NCBI RefSeq assembly: GCF_049310025.1
Contig: NZ_JBJYKD010000004.1
Span: forward strand, 1-64,000
Direction of reading: 5' to 3'
DNA length: 64,000 nt
From: JBJYKD01 sp049310025
Lineage (GTDB): Bacteria; Bacillota; Thermosediminibacteria; Thermosediminibacterales; Tepidanaerobacteraceae
The position numbers were made by a program, and so were the translations under genes. Numbering within the stretch: position 1 is the stretch's first letter; every line of letters begins with the position of its first letter. Shown piece after piece: positions 18,735 through 26,731 of this stretch. A model generated the notes under the pieces. The model was not told where the DNA came from. It saw only the letters and a program-made list of their open reading frames with translations, and made no database searches.

Positions 18735-20171
18735 ATGGCCTCTGTAGAGGAAAAATTAGAAGACATATTGAAGCTGGAAACCGTAAGGGAAATTTTCGAT
18801 ACTCTGGAAGAGGGAGTCTTGATAGTCGACAGGGATTGCAGAATATTATTTTATAACAAAACGCTGTCTAATTTTGAGGGGCTGGACCCAATTTTCGTAG
18901 TTGGGAAGACCATCTTTGAAGTATTTCCTTCCATTACACCGCAGGAGAGCACTCTTTTCCAGGTAATTAAAACGGGCAAATCCGTCGCGGGCAGGTACCA
19001 GCAATATTTCAACTGCAGAGGCAAACAGATAAAAACAGTGAACACCACCATTCCAATCACTTGCGGGGGAGAGGTTATCGGCGCCGCGGAAGTATCCCGG
19101 GATGTCTCCATGATAATAAATTTGACGGAAAGAGTGGCGGATCTGCAGCAGAAATCAACCGGAACTTCAAAACATCAGAAAAAATATGCGGGAAGGTACT
19201 CTTTTGACGACATTCTCGGCCACAACGAAAAGATTCGGAAAATAATAGAAATGCTGAAAAAGGTATCGATGACATCCTCATCGGTATTGATATACGGAGA
19301 AACCGGGACAGGCAAGGAGTTGTTCGCCCAGAGCATTCATAACGCAAGCCCAAGGCGGCATATGCCTTTTATTGCCCAGAACTGTGCAGCCATCCCCGAG
19401 AGCATCCTGGAAGGATTGCTCTTCGGCACCACCAGGGGAAGCTTTACAGGGGCACTGGATAAACCCGGACTGTTTGAGCAGGCGGATGGTGGCACCATGC
19501 TGCTGGATGAGATCAACAGCATGCCCATATCCCTCCAGTCCAAGCTGCTTAGGGTGCTCCAGGAAGGAGTGATAAGAAGGGTGGGAGGGTCGCAGGATAT
19601 CCCTGTAGATGTAAGGATTATTGCCACTACCAATGAAAATCCAATAGAGCTTACTAAGAACGGAAAACTGCGGCAGGACCTTTTTTATAGATTGAGCGTT
19701 ATTTATGTAGAAATCCCTCCTCTCCGGGAAAGGCCCGATGACATAAGCGAGCTGGCGGAGTTTTTCATAAAAAAATACAATGAAAAATTCCACAGGAAAG
19801 TTACAGGTATTAATTGGGAAGTTATGGATATTTTCCGCGGTTATTCCTGGCCGGGCAATGTCCGGGAACTGGAAAACGTGATCGAAGCCCTGATGAATTA
19901 TGTGGATTATGGGGAAATCAGGAAGGAACACCTGCAATTTTTAAGCTTCGGCCCCTTCAAGAATTATTTAAACGAGCAGCATTATTCATCGGAAAATCCG
20001 GAGTTTAAAGGGATAATAAACGATTATCAGAAAAAAGTAATCCTTGATGTTTTAAGAAGTACCGGAGCCAATATTACCAAAGCCGCAAAAAAAATGGGAA
20101 TAAAGCGGCAGCTTTTGCAGTATTACATGAAAAAGTACAACATTAGCAGAGAAGAAGTACTAAAAAGTTAA
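18735..20171 (+). CDS. RocR-like sigma-54 activator 2 (PAS-AAA+-Fis)
   Basis: 478-residue paralogue of the preceding gene with the same order: PAS sensor (about 15-120), AAA+ with GETGTGKE, a contact loop GSFTGA, Walker B GGTMLLDEIN, and a C-terminal Fis HTH (ITKAAKKMGIKRQLLQYYMKK). The two proteins differ mostly in the sensor and in the linker before the HTH, which suggests different signals but similar DNA sites. Its 3' end faces the nhaC-type gene across a 364-base gap. Confidence 0.88.
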   Translation: MASVEEKLEDILKLETVREIFDTLEEGVLIVDRDCRILFYNKTLSNFEGLDPIFVVGKTIFEVFPSITPQESTLFQVIKTGKSVAGRYQQYFNCRGKQIKTVNTTIPITCGGEVIGAAEVSRDVSMIINLTERVADLQQKSTGTSKHQKKYAGRYSFDDILGHNEKIRKIIEMLKKVSMTSSSVLIYGETGTGKELFAQSIHNASPRRHMPFIAQNCAAIPESILEGLLFGTTRGSFTGALDKPGLFEQADGGTMLLDEINSMPISLQSKLLRVLQEGVIRRVGGSQDIPVDVRIIATTNENPIELTKNGKLRQDLFYRLSVIYVEIPPLRERPDDISELAEFFIKKYNEKFHRKVTGINWEVMDIFRGYSWPGNVRELENVIEALMNYVDYGEIRKEHLQFLSFGPFKNYLNEQHYSSENPEFKGIINDYQKKVILDVLRSTGANITKAAKKMGIKRQLLQYYMKKYNISREEVLKS

Positions 20172-20535
20172 ATTTGATTTTGTGTAAAAAGTCAATTTCG
20201 GTGGTCGTGACGGCCCGGCACCTGACCGTTCAGCCAGACGTTCTGAAGTTCGTTCCTTCGCTTCGCAGGGTTGCGCTGGCAAATACGGCGTCCCGCCTCA
20301 ATGCCGGCCGGAGCATTTCTGCATGCCGGTACCCACCGAAGGCGGGTTTGAATCGAGCTTAATAACGTCTTTGGCTTAACTCTAAGGCGCTTTTAGCCGT
20401 TACAAACCACCGTCGACTTGTTTCTAAATCAGAATAAAATTTGTAAACGACTTTTTATCCATCAGAATCAAATTTATAAAAAAAATGGCCTGGTTAAAAT
20501 TCTCCAGCCCTTGAGTCGTATTGCTTATCTTTTAT
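20172..20535. other. Non-coding gap with a GC-rich unexplained block
   Basis: 364 bases between converging genes. The first 180 bases are clearly richer in GC than the flanks and contain short inverted repeats (for example TTCAG...CTGAA near 20229-20247 and several GCCGG words near 20300-20330). No ORF with a ribosome site or recognisable protein was found. The rest is AT-rich. It could be an intergenic repeat, a structured RNA, or a decayed mobile element; the sequence alone does not decide. Confidence 0.4.
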
Positions 20536-22227
20536 TTAGGAAGTCCCGCCTTCCGACAGAGTTTGGTCATAGCTGTAGAGTTCTACCGGCTTTCCCATGA
20601 ATCGTACCAGAGCATAAAGGCCTGCCGCGCCCAGCACAAGGGAAATCCAGGCGGGTACGCCAAAACCTGCCGGGATATATCCAACCACAAGGGCGACCAT
20701 TGCCGTAGTTACTGCGTAGGGGATTTGAGTCTTCACGTGATCCATGTGATCTGCAGAAGAAGCCATGGACGACATTATAGTGGTATCGGAAATGGGTGAA
20801 CAGTGGTCACCGAATATGGCCCCAGCCAGTACCGCTCCCAGGGTGGGGAGCATCACCTGGGGACTCACGGCATGAGCCAGAGGCAGCGCCAGTGGAATCA
20901 CTATGGCCATAGTACCCCAGGATGTTCCGGTGGCAAAGGAGGTAACGCAAGAGATTATGAATACCAGGGAGGGAATTATCACAGGACTTATGGAGCCGGA
21001 AGCTACCTGTATGAGGTATTGGGCGGCTTTTACATCTTCTGTGACACTGCCCAGAGACCAAGCAAGCACCTGAATTATTCCGGTTATGGTCAGGGCCTTG
21101 GCACCGTCGACCCATGCTTCCAGAGCGTCTCGCAAAGTCAGTATCTTCTGCCCTACAGCCAGACCTATTGTAATAATGGTGGCTGTTGTGGCAGCCCATA
21201 TAAGAGCCACGCTGGTATCGGAATTACCAAAGGCTTCCCGGACTCCGGCCCAGGTGAGAGGGAGTTGTGTACCGCCGCCGTTGTACCAGAGGCTAACAAA
21301 CCCCAGGACAATGAGAGAAAAGACGGGTATGGCGGCATTTATTATCCTGGGCTTTGCTCCCTCGCGAAGCTGTACGTCAATGAGGTCCATGGCGGACATG
21401 GGCCTTGCTCCATCAGCCAGCACCCTTCCAGTCTGCCGGGCCCGGATTTCGGCTTCATACATGGGGCCGAAATCCCTCATCATATATGCGATGAGAAAGA
21501 CCATGATAAGAGTTAAAAGCTCATAAAACCTATAGGGTATGGTTGCAAGAAAAGTACCGTAGGCGTTTACCGGTTCTCCCATTTTTTCGTATACATCCTT
21601 TATAAGGCTGACTTCGTATCCTATCCAGGTAGACATCAAAGCTATTCCCGCTACTGGAGCGGTGGTGGCGTCAACTATATAAGATAATTTTTCACGGGAT
21701 ACCCTCATCTTGTCACATAGTGGCCTCATGGTTGGGCCCACCACGAGAGTGTTGGCATAATCGTCAAAAAATACTACGCAGCCCAGTACTTCGGTAACTA
21801 TCTGAGCGCCCCGGGAGTTTCGAGCCAGCTTTGCTAGGGCTTCGGCAACCGCCTGGGTTCCGCCCATTCTCGTCATGATTCCAACCATGCCTCCTATGGT
21901 GAAAGAAAAAATCAGGATGCCGGCATGCCATGAGTCAGCCAAGGCACCTAAAATATATTGGTCCAGAGCCCGCAGGTACCCGGCGAACAAATTGCCACCG
22001 TTCATCATTGTAGCTCCTGCCAACACTCCAAGAAAAAGGGAAAGCACCACTTCTTTTGTTATGAACGCCAGGACAATAGCTAAAAAAGGAGGAAGCAACG
22101 ACATCATGCCAAAATCAACTTTTGCTTCTTTATTTTCTTCTTGCTGCGCGTAAGCCGCAGAAAAAATCAGGCCTGCGATAATAATGATTAGGAAAAGGAT
22201 TAAGAAGGTTCGCCACCTTCGTTGCAC
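20536..22227 (-). CDS. NhaC-family Na+/H+ antiporter-like transporter
   Basis: 563-residue integral membrane protein of the NhaC/ArsB-like superfamily with about 12 membrane helices. It starts with a signal-like hydrophobic segment ending in AYAQQ and has family blocks such as GVLAGATMMNGGN, ADSWHAGILIFSFTIGGMVG, FDDYANTLVVGPTMRPL and GDHCSPISDTTIMSS. Family members exchange Na+ for H+; some close relatives move amino acids or organic acids. GTG start with AAGGAGGCGG upstream. It has its own sigma-54 promoter, so it is probably switched on with arginine/ornithine use, either for pH/sodium balance or for substrate exchange. Confidence 0.82.
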   Translation of the reverse strand: MQRRWRTFLILFLIIIIAGLIFSAAYAQQEENKEAKVDFGMMSLLPPFLAIVLAFITKEVVLSLFLGVLAGATMMNGGNLFAGYLRALDQYILGALADSWHAGILIFSFTIGGMVGIMTRMGGTQAVAEALAKLARNSRGAQIVTEVLGCVVFFDDYANTLVVGPTMRPLCDKMRVSREKLSYIVDATTAPVAGIALMSTWIGYEVSLIKDVYEKMGEPVNAYGTFLATIPYRFYELLTLIMVFLIAYMMRDFGPMYEAEIRARQTGRVLADGARPMSAMDLIDVQLREGAKPRIINAAIPVFSLIVLGFVSLWYNGGGTQLPLTWAGVREAFGNSDTSVALIWAATTATIITIGLAVGQKILTLRDALEAWVDGAKALTITGIIQVLAWSLGSVTEDVKAAQYLIQVASGSISPVIIPSLVFIISCVTSFATGTSWGTMAIVIPLALPLAHAVSPQVMLPTLGAVLAGAIFGDHCSPISDTTIMSSMASSADHMDHVKTQIPYAVTTAMVALVVGYIPAGFGVPAWISLVLGAAGLYALVRFMGKPVELYSYDQTLSEGGTS

Positions 22228-22390
22228 AATACCGCCTCCTTGAATTTATAATGATTATTTTTTATTGGGGCGCCCACATTTGCATCTTAAAAATTAGATA
22301 TGCATAAAACATGCCATATTACAGAAATTAATCAATATTGGATAAATTACGGGTAATGTAAACAGACATTAAATACAAAAAAAGTATGTT

Positions 22391-22408
22391 TTGCACAAGT
22401 TATTCCAA
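22391..22408 (-). promoter_or_regulatory. Sigma-54 promoter of the nhaC-type gene
   Basis: On the minus strand: TTGGAATAACTTGTGCAA. The GG and GC dinucleotides are 10 bases apart, as -24/-12 promoters require. The -12 box (TGTGC) is weaker than the consensus TTTGC. Confidence 0.65.
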
Positions 22409-22473
22409 CAAAATAGAAAATTTTTTATTTTTACTATGGGGACAGGCTTAAGTTTAAGTTTTTAAATACATAT

Positions 22474-22488
22474 GCAAATATTATTTGC
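22474..22488. promoter_or_regulatory. Proposed activator site upstream of the nhaC-type gene
   Basis: Perfect inverted repeat GCAAA-TATTA-TTTGC, 65 bases upstream of the sigma-54 promoter. An imperfect second copy (ACGAAAATTTTTGC) lies at 22496-22509. Similar palindromes occur before every other sigma-54 promoter in this window. Binding by the RocR-like proteins is inferred. Confidence 0.6.
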
Positions 22489-22563
22489 ACTGCCAACGAA
22501 AATTTTTGCAGAAAAACGTTGCTGGATACCCGGTTGCATAAAATATTTCGTGATTCTGTGAAT

Positions 22564-22590
22564 AAAAAAAGTGACCCCGAAAGGGATCAC
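22564..22590 (-). terminator. Terminator of the P-loop (cDPGS-like) gene
   Basis: On the minus strand GTGATCCC-TTTC-GGGGTCAC (one G-T pair) followed by seven T. It begins 15 bases after the gene's stop codon. Confidence 0.85.
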
Positions 22591-22604
22591 CCTCTTTGCG
22601 GGCA

Positions 22605-23915
22605 TTATTTGAATTTCTTTAAAACATCGTATAGATCCGGTTTTCCAATCTCCTGCAATTCGTATCTCACTCTGACCACGGGCTTATTTGGTTTGATGAC
22701 CCGGGTGATATCGATGGGGGTGCCGGAAACTACCACGTCGCAGTCTATGCGATTGACGGTCTCTTCCAGCTCCTTCATCTGTTTTTCTCCGTAACCCATG
22801 GCGGGCAGGATCTTTTCCAGATGGGTGTAGCGCCTGTAAGTTTCTTCTATGCTTCCTACGGCATAAACTCTGGCATCGATGATTTCCCGGGCTCCGAACT
22901 TTCTGGCGGCCACAAAACCTGCTCCAAAGCCCATACCTCCATGGGTGAGGGTGGGGCCGTCTTCAATTATAAGCACCCGTTTGTCCCGGATCATCTCGGG
23001 ATTCTCCACGGTAATGGGGGATGCAGCCTCTATGACAACGGCTTTGGGATTGGCCTTTTCGATATTTTCCCTTATTTTCTGGACGTCGGCGGCATTGGCT
23101 GAATCAATCTTATTGATGACTATAACATCGGCCATCCTGAAATTGGTTTCTCCAGGATGATATGAAAGTTCGTGGCCTGGTCTTAAAGGATCTACAAGCA
23201 CGATGTGCAGGTCGGTATTATAGAATGGGAAATCGTTGTTTCCCCCGTCCCATACGATGATATCGGCTTCTTTTTCCGCTTCCCTGAGTATTGTTTCATA
23301 ATCGACTCCGGCGTATACGATGGTGCCGCTGTCGATGTGGGGTTCATATTCCTCCCTTTCTTCTATGGTACATTTGTGCCGATCCAGGTCATCGTAGGTG
23401 GCAAATCTCTGACAAATCTGCTGGCTAAGATCGCCGTAGGGCATGGGATGTCTTATAGCCGCCACTTTTTTGCCCATTTCCTTTAAGATTTTGCAAACTT
23501 TTCTGGTGGTCTGACTTTTGCCCACTCCAGTGCGGACGGCGCATACGGAAATCACGGGTTTTACAGATTTTATACTGGTGTTGGCGGGTCCCATAAGGCG
23601 AAAGTCTGCCCCGTTTGCCAGCACGATAGATGCTTTGTGCATGATATCCTCATGAGAAATGTCGCTGTAAGCAAAAATTGCCTGGCGCACATCGTATTTT
23701 TTAATAAGTTCCGGCAACTCTTCTTCAGGACAGATGGGTATACCATCCGGATAAAGTTTTCCCGAAAGAACCGCCGGGTATTTCCTGCCTTCAATGTTGG
23801 GAATCTGGGCGGCAGTAAATGCAACCACTTCATAGGTCTGATTGTCCCTGAAGTATGTGTTGAATACATGAAAATCCCTGCCCGCGGCTCCCATTATGAT
23901 GGTGCGTATTCTCAT
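22605..23915 (-). CDS. Cyclic 2,3-diphosphoglycerate synthetase-like P-loop protein
   Basis: 436 residues. An N-terminal Rossmann-like part (IRTIIMGAAGRDFHVFN) is followed by a P-loop ATPase/GTPase domain with AVRTGVGKSQTT near residue 130 and a VVWDGGNNDFPFY-like block (IVWDGGNNDF) near 230. It matches bacterial homologues annotated as cyclic 2,3-diphosphoglycerate synthetase, an archaeal osmolyte enzyme. That activity is doubtful in a mesophile-like fermentation locus. Its sigma-54 promoter places it in the arginine/ornithine regulon, so a role with carbamoyl or amino-acid phosphates is worth considering. The ATG at 23915 follows GGAGGTAAA. Confidence 0.75.
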   Translation of the reverse strand: MRIRTIIMGAAGRDFHVFNTYFRDNQTYEVVAFTAAQIPNIEGRKYPAVLSGKLYPDGIPICPEEELPELIKKYDVRQAIFAYSDISHEDIMHKASIVLANGADFRLMGPANTSIKSVKPVISVCAVRTGVGKSQTTRKVCKILKEMGKKVAAIRHPMPYGDLSQQICQRFATYDDLDRHKCTIEEREEYEPHIDSGTIVYAGVDYETILREAEKEADIIVWDGGNNDFPFYNTDLHIVLVDPLRPGHELSYHPGETNFRMADVIVINKIDSANAADVQKIRENIEKANPKAVVIEAASPITVENPEMIRDKRVLIIEDGPTLTHGGMGFGAGFVAARKFGAREIIDARVYAVGSIEETYRRYTHLEKILPAMGYGEKQMKELEETVNRIDCDVVVSGTPIDITRVIKPNKPVVRVRYELQEIGKPDLYDVLKKFK

Positions 23916-23954
23916 AGGCTTTACCTCCAATCCATTTTTTTAAATAATTAAATA

Positions 23955-23971
23955 CGCAAATAACATACCAA
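23955..23971 (-). promoter_or_regulatory. Sigma-54 promoter of the P-loop gene
   Basis: On the minus strand TTGGTATGTTATTTGCG: GG and GC separated by 10 bases, good -24 and -12 boxes, 40 bases before the start codon. Confidence 0.75.
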
Positions 23972-24003
23972 CCAGAAAAAACAGGGAAAACCTATTATAT
24001 CGC

Positions 24004-24018
24004 GCAAAATAATTTTGC
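24004..24018. promoter_or_regulatory. Proposed activator site in the divergent region
   Basis: Perfect inverted repeat GCAAA-ATAAT-TTTGC, 32 bases upstream of the minus-strand sigma-54 promoter and 138 bases upstream of the plus-strand one. It could serve both. Confidence 0.6.
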
Positions 24019-24156
24019 ACGTTTGAAAAGTATATACAATATATTTTGCAAAATAAAGGTGAATTCATCCGGCTGATTTCAAAATTCATATAACGAAATC
24101 TTCGTTTTTTTATTAACAAATTTAAATTAATAAAATTAAAAGAGTTACCCCTTGAG

Positions 24157-24172
24157 TGGCATAGAGTTTGCT
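24157..24172 (+). promoter_or_regulatory. Sigma-54 promoter of rocB'-orr
   Basis: TGGCATAGAGTTTGCT, near-consensus -24 (TGGCA) and -12 (TTTGCT) boxes with the required 10-base GG to GC distance. Confidence 0.85.
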
Positions 24173-24272
24173 AAAATTAAAGTATTAACGAACAAATTTT
24201 ATTATTTCTTGGCTGGGCATTTTAAACAAGGGTACGGTTAACTTTACAAGAGAATGGTAGGAGGTGTTTTTC

Positions 24273-25275
24273 ATGAGCGGGTTTGGGGAAAAGATTAAAG
24301 AACTGGCGCTCGAACTGACGAAGATACCCAGTGTGGTAGGGTCATCGGGAGAAGTGGAAATAGCTCATGCGATATACCGGTGGTTAAACCGTATAGAATA
24401 CTTCAAACAAAACCCTGACCGACATCGCCGACGGTGAAGTGGCTCTCCCGCCGATAAGCCTTTACCAGCGAGACCTAAAGAAAGAGTATTCCGTTCAGAC
24501 CGTAAATGCCGTAAGCCTGTATTTTAATTTTGCCACCCACATCAGCACGCCGCATCAGGTTTTGATAAAATTAAAAGAAAAGGCCGTTCGGGCTTTTGAC
24601 AATGTGATAGAGAAACTGAATATGGAGTATAGAAAATACTGTGAACTTAGCAACATCCCCTACAAAAGACTCCCATGGAAAACAAAGGTTTTAACTTTCC
24701 AGGAATTATATAACGAAGTCAAAACGGAAATGGGTGAAAAAATAGATGAAATAACAAAACAGCTGGCAACCAAATTGCTAGAAGATGATGTGGACGACCG
24801 GGAGTTTTCTTTAAAAATCGTCCGGGAAGTTCACAAATATTACTCCGACAAAGATCCCATCATCGTCATTTATTTTGCTCCGCCGTATTACCCACATATT
24901 TATGTTCGGGGAAATGACGAGAGGGAACAAAAACTTTTGGCGGCGGTAAACCGGGCGGTTGAAGAAACAAAACGGGCTTTTGATTATGATATAAAGATAA
25001 AGAAGTTTTATCCATATATCTCCGATTTGAGCTACTGCAGCATAACAGACGAACAGAGCATGCTTTCCAGCCTGATTGGCAATATGCCGGCATGGCCCCA
25101 AAAGTACTCCCTGCCGCTGAAGGCCATTCAGAAAATCAGTATGCCGGTGGTCAATATCGGCCCCTACGGTAAGGATGCACACAAGCTTACCGAAAGGTTA
25201 AGCGTTTCTTATTCCCTGGATGCAATGCCTGCAATCCTTGAAAAGACCATTGAGAATCTGGCCTGCAGCAGATAA
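24273..25275 (+). pseudogene. Broken rocB-like M20 peptidase with internal deletion
   Basis: The reading frame opens at ATG 24273 (GGAGGTG upstream) and encodes about 46 residues matching the N-terminus of the intact rocB at 26732 (FGEKIKELALELTKIPSVVG). Near 24412 it jumps, out of frame, to sequence matching residue 267 of that protein (LTDIADGEVALPPISL), and then continues to the normal C-terminus. The missing part, about 220 residues, includes all expected M20 metal ligands. The original frame stops at 24437. The piece 24439-25275 is an intact C-terminal fragment that could be translated only from an internal GTG. Still on the transcript that carries orr. Confidence 0.88.
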
Positions 25276-25348
25276 ATAAAAGTTCTACCCTTACGGATTA
25301 TGCAGGGTGATGGTTAATTGATGATGATGGATTTTGGAGGTGGTTTTT

Positions 25349-26416
25349 GTGAAATATCCCCGAGTGGAGATCGATATCGCCAAAATTCGCCATAATGCCC
25401 GTTATGTAGTGGATTATTGTGGGAAAAACGGGATTGAAGTAATGGCCGTAACCAAAGGAGTATGCGCCTTTCTCCCGGTGGTAAAGGCCATGCTGGAAGG
25501 GGGTGTGAGAAAGCTTGGGGATTCCCGACTTCAAAATATTGAGGAATTGAGGGAAGCGGGCCTAGAGATCCCGATATATTTAATACGAATTCCCATGCTT
25601 TCAGAAATAAAAGATGCGGTTCGCCTGGCGGATGGAAGCCTTAACTCTGAAGTGGATGTGATTAAGGCGCTGTCACAGGAAGCTCGAGCGATCGGCAGAA
25701 CCCACAAGGTCATTTTAATGGTGGATGTCGGGGATCTGCGGGAGGGGGTTATGCCGGAAGATGTACTGGATGTGGTAGCACAAATTATCGGCCTCCCCGG
25801 TATAGAATTCGAGGGTCTGGGAACCAATGTAGGCTGCTATGGCGGAATCCTGCCGAGTTATGAAAATACCAAAGTACTGGTGGATCTGGCCGGTGACATT
25901 GAAAAAAGGTATGGAATCAAAGTTAAAACCCTGTCGGGTGGAAATACGGCCACTCTGGCTTTGCTTGAAAAGGGCGAGCTTGCGCCGGGAATAAATCAAT
26001 TCAGGATAGGAGAGGGCATTTTACTGGGCAATGATACTACTAATTTCAGGGATATTCCGGGAATTTTGAAGGGTACGATGAAACTAAAAACAGAAGTTAT
26101 AGAAGTTAAGGTCAAACCGTCATACCCCATAGGAGAAATAGGCCGGGACGCTTTCGGCAATGTACCGGTATACGAAGACAAAGGTCCCATGAGGAGAGCT
26201 ATTGTGGCGCTCGGAAAGCAGGACTGCCGGATTGAAGGGTTAACACCGGTGGATAAATCTATGGAAATCCTTGGAGCCAGCAGCGACCATTTGCTTATAG
26301 ATGTGACAAAGCGCCCCGATATCAAGGTCGGAGATGTAATAGAGTTTGACGTGACCTACGGAGCCATGCTAAGTCTTATGACATCCAGATATGTGGAAAA
26401 AATTGCAACAAATTAA
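25349..26416 (+). CDS. orr: Ornithine racemase (alanine racemase family)
   Basis: PLP-dependent racemase of 355 residues with an N-terminal alanine-racemase-type barrel. Catalytic lysine K36 lies in MAVTKGV; HNARYVVDYC precedes it, and the phosphate-binding region includes LSGGNTATL near residue 195. It matches clostridial Orr, which interconverts L- and D-ornithine, the first step of the reductive-oxidative ornithine pathway; D-ornithine is the substrate of OraSE encoded 7 kb downstream. The start is GTG 25349, with GGAGGTGG 7 bases upstream; an earlier ATG lacks a site. Expressed from the sigma-54 promoter at 24157. Confidence 0.88.
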   Translation: MKYPRVEIDIAKIRHNARYVVDYCGKNGIEVMAVTKGVCAFLPVVKAMLEGGVRKLGDSRLQNIEELREAGLEIPIYLIRIPMLSEIKDAVRLADGSLNSEVDVIKALSQEARAIGRTHKVILMVDVGDLREGVMPEDVLDVVAQIIGLPGIEFEGLGTNVGCYGGILPSYENTKVLVDLAGDIEKRYGIKVKTLSGGNTATLALLEKGELAPGINQFRIGEGILLGNDTTNFRDIPGILKGTMKLKTEVIEVKVKPSYPIGEIGRDAFGNVPVYEDKGPMRRAIVALGKQDCRIEGLTPVDKSMEILGASSDHLLIDVTKRPDIKVGDVIEFDVTYGAMLSLMTSRYVEKIATN

Positions 26417-26423
26417 TTTGATT

Positions 26424-26437
26424 GCAAATTTTTTTGC
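26424..26437. promoter_or_regulatory. Proposed activator site upstream of rocB
   Basis: Inverted repeat GCAAA-TTTT-TTTGC, 187 bases upstream of the sigma-54 promoter. It lies just after the orr stop codon. Confidence 0.5.
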
Positions 26438-26624
26438 GCGATTTATAGTTACTGCAAAAAAAATGTCATAAAAACAATTTTTTCGCTTATATTTTGTTTA
26501 AAAAAGACATAATTTAGATTGCTGCAGAGAATTTTTATTATATCGGTATTTATCTAAAATTATGCTACCATATAATGTGGCTGATAATGCATGCAATAAA
26601 TAATTTTTTCTTACCTTAATTAAG

Positions 26625-26642
26625 TTGGCTTAATATTTGCAA
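26625..26642 (+). promoter_or_regulatory. Sigma-54 promoter of rocB
   Basis: TTGGCTTAATATTTGCAA: full -24 (TTGGC) and -12 (TTTGCA) boxes, 10 bases between GG and GC, about 90 bases before the start codon. Confidence 0.87.
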
Positions 26643-26731
26643 TAGCAATAAAGTGGTATAAGTTCTATTGAACTAAAAAATTAATATTAATAATGAGTAT
26701 TTACTTAAAACAATGGCTAAGGGGGAGTATG

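Larger units (their letters stand above)
23916..24272. promoter_or_regulatory. Divergent control region between P-loop gene and rocB'-orr
   Basis: 357 AT-rich bases with back-to-back sigma-54 promoters (23955-23971 minus, 24157-24172 plus) and one perfect GCAAA-N5-TTTGC palindrome between them. A further TTTTGCAAAA core lies near 24044-24053. No gene is seen here. Confidence 0.7.
26417..26731. promoter_or_regulatory. Control region of rocB
   Basis: 315 AT-rich bases with one sigma-54 promoter and one GCAAA-N4-TTTGC palindrome; a weaker half-site (GCAAAAAAAATGTC) is at 26454. No gene or terminator was recognised. Confidence 0.6.
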
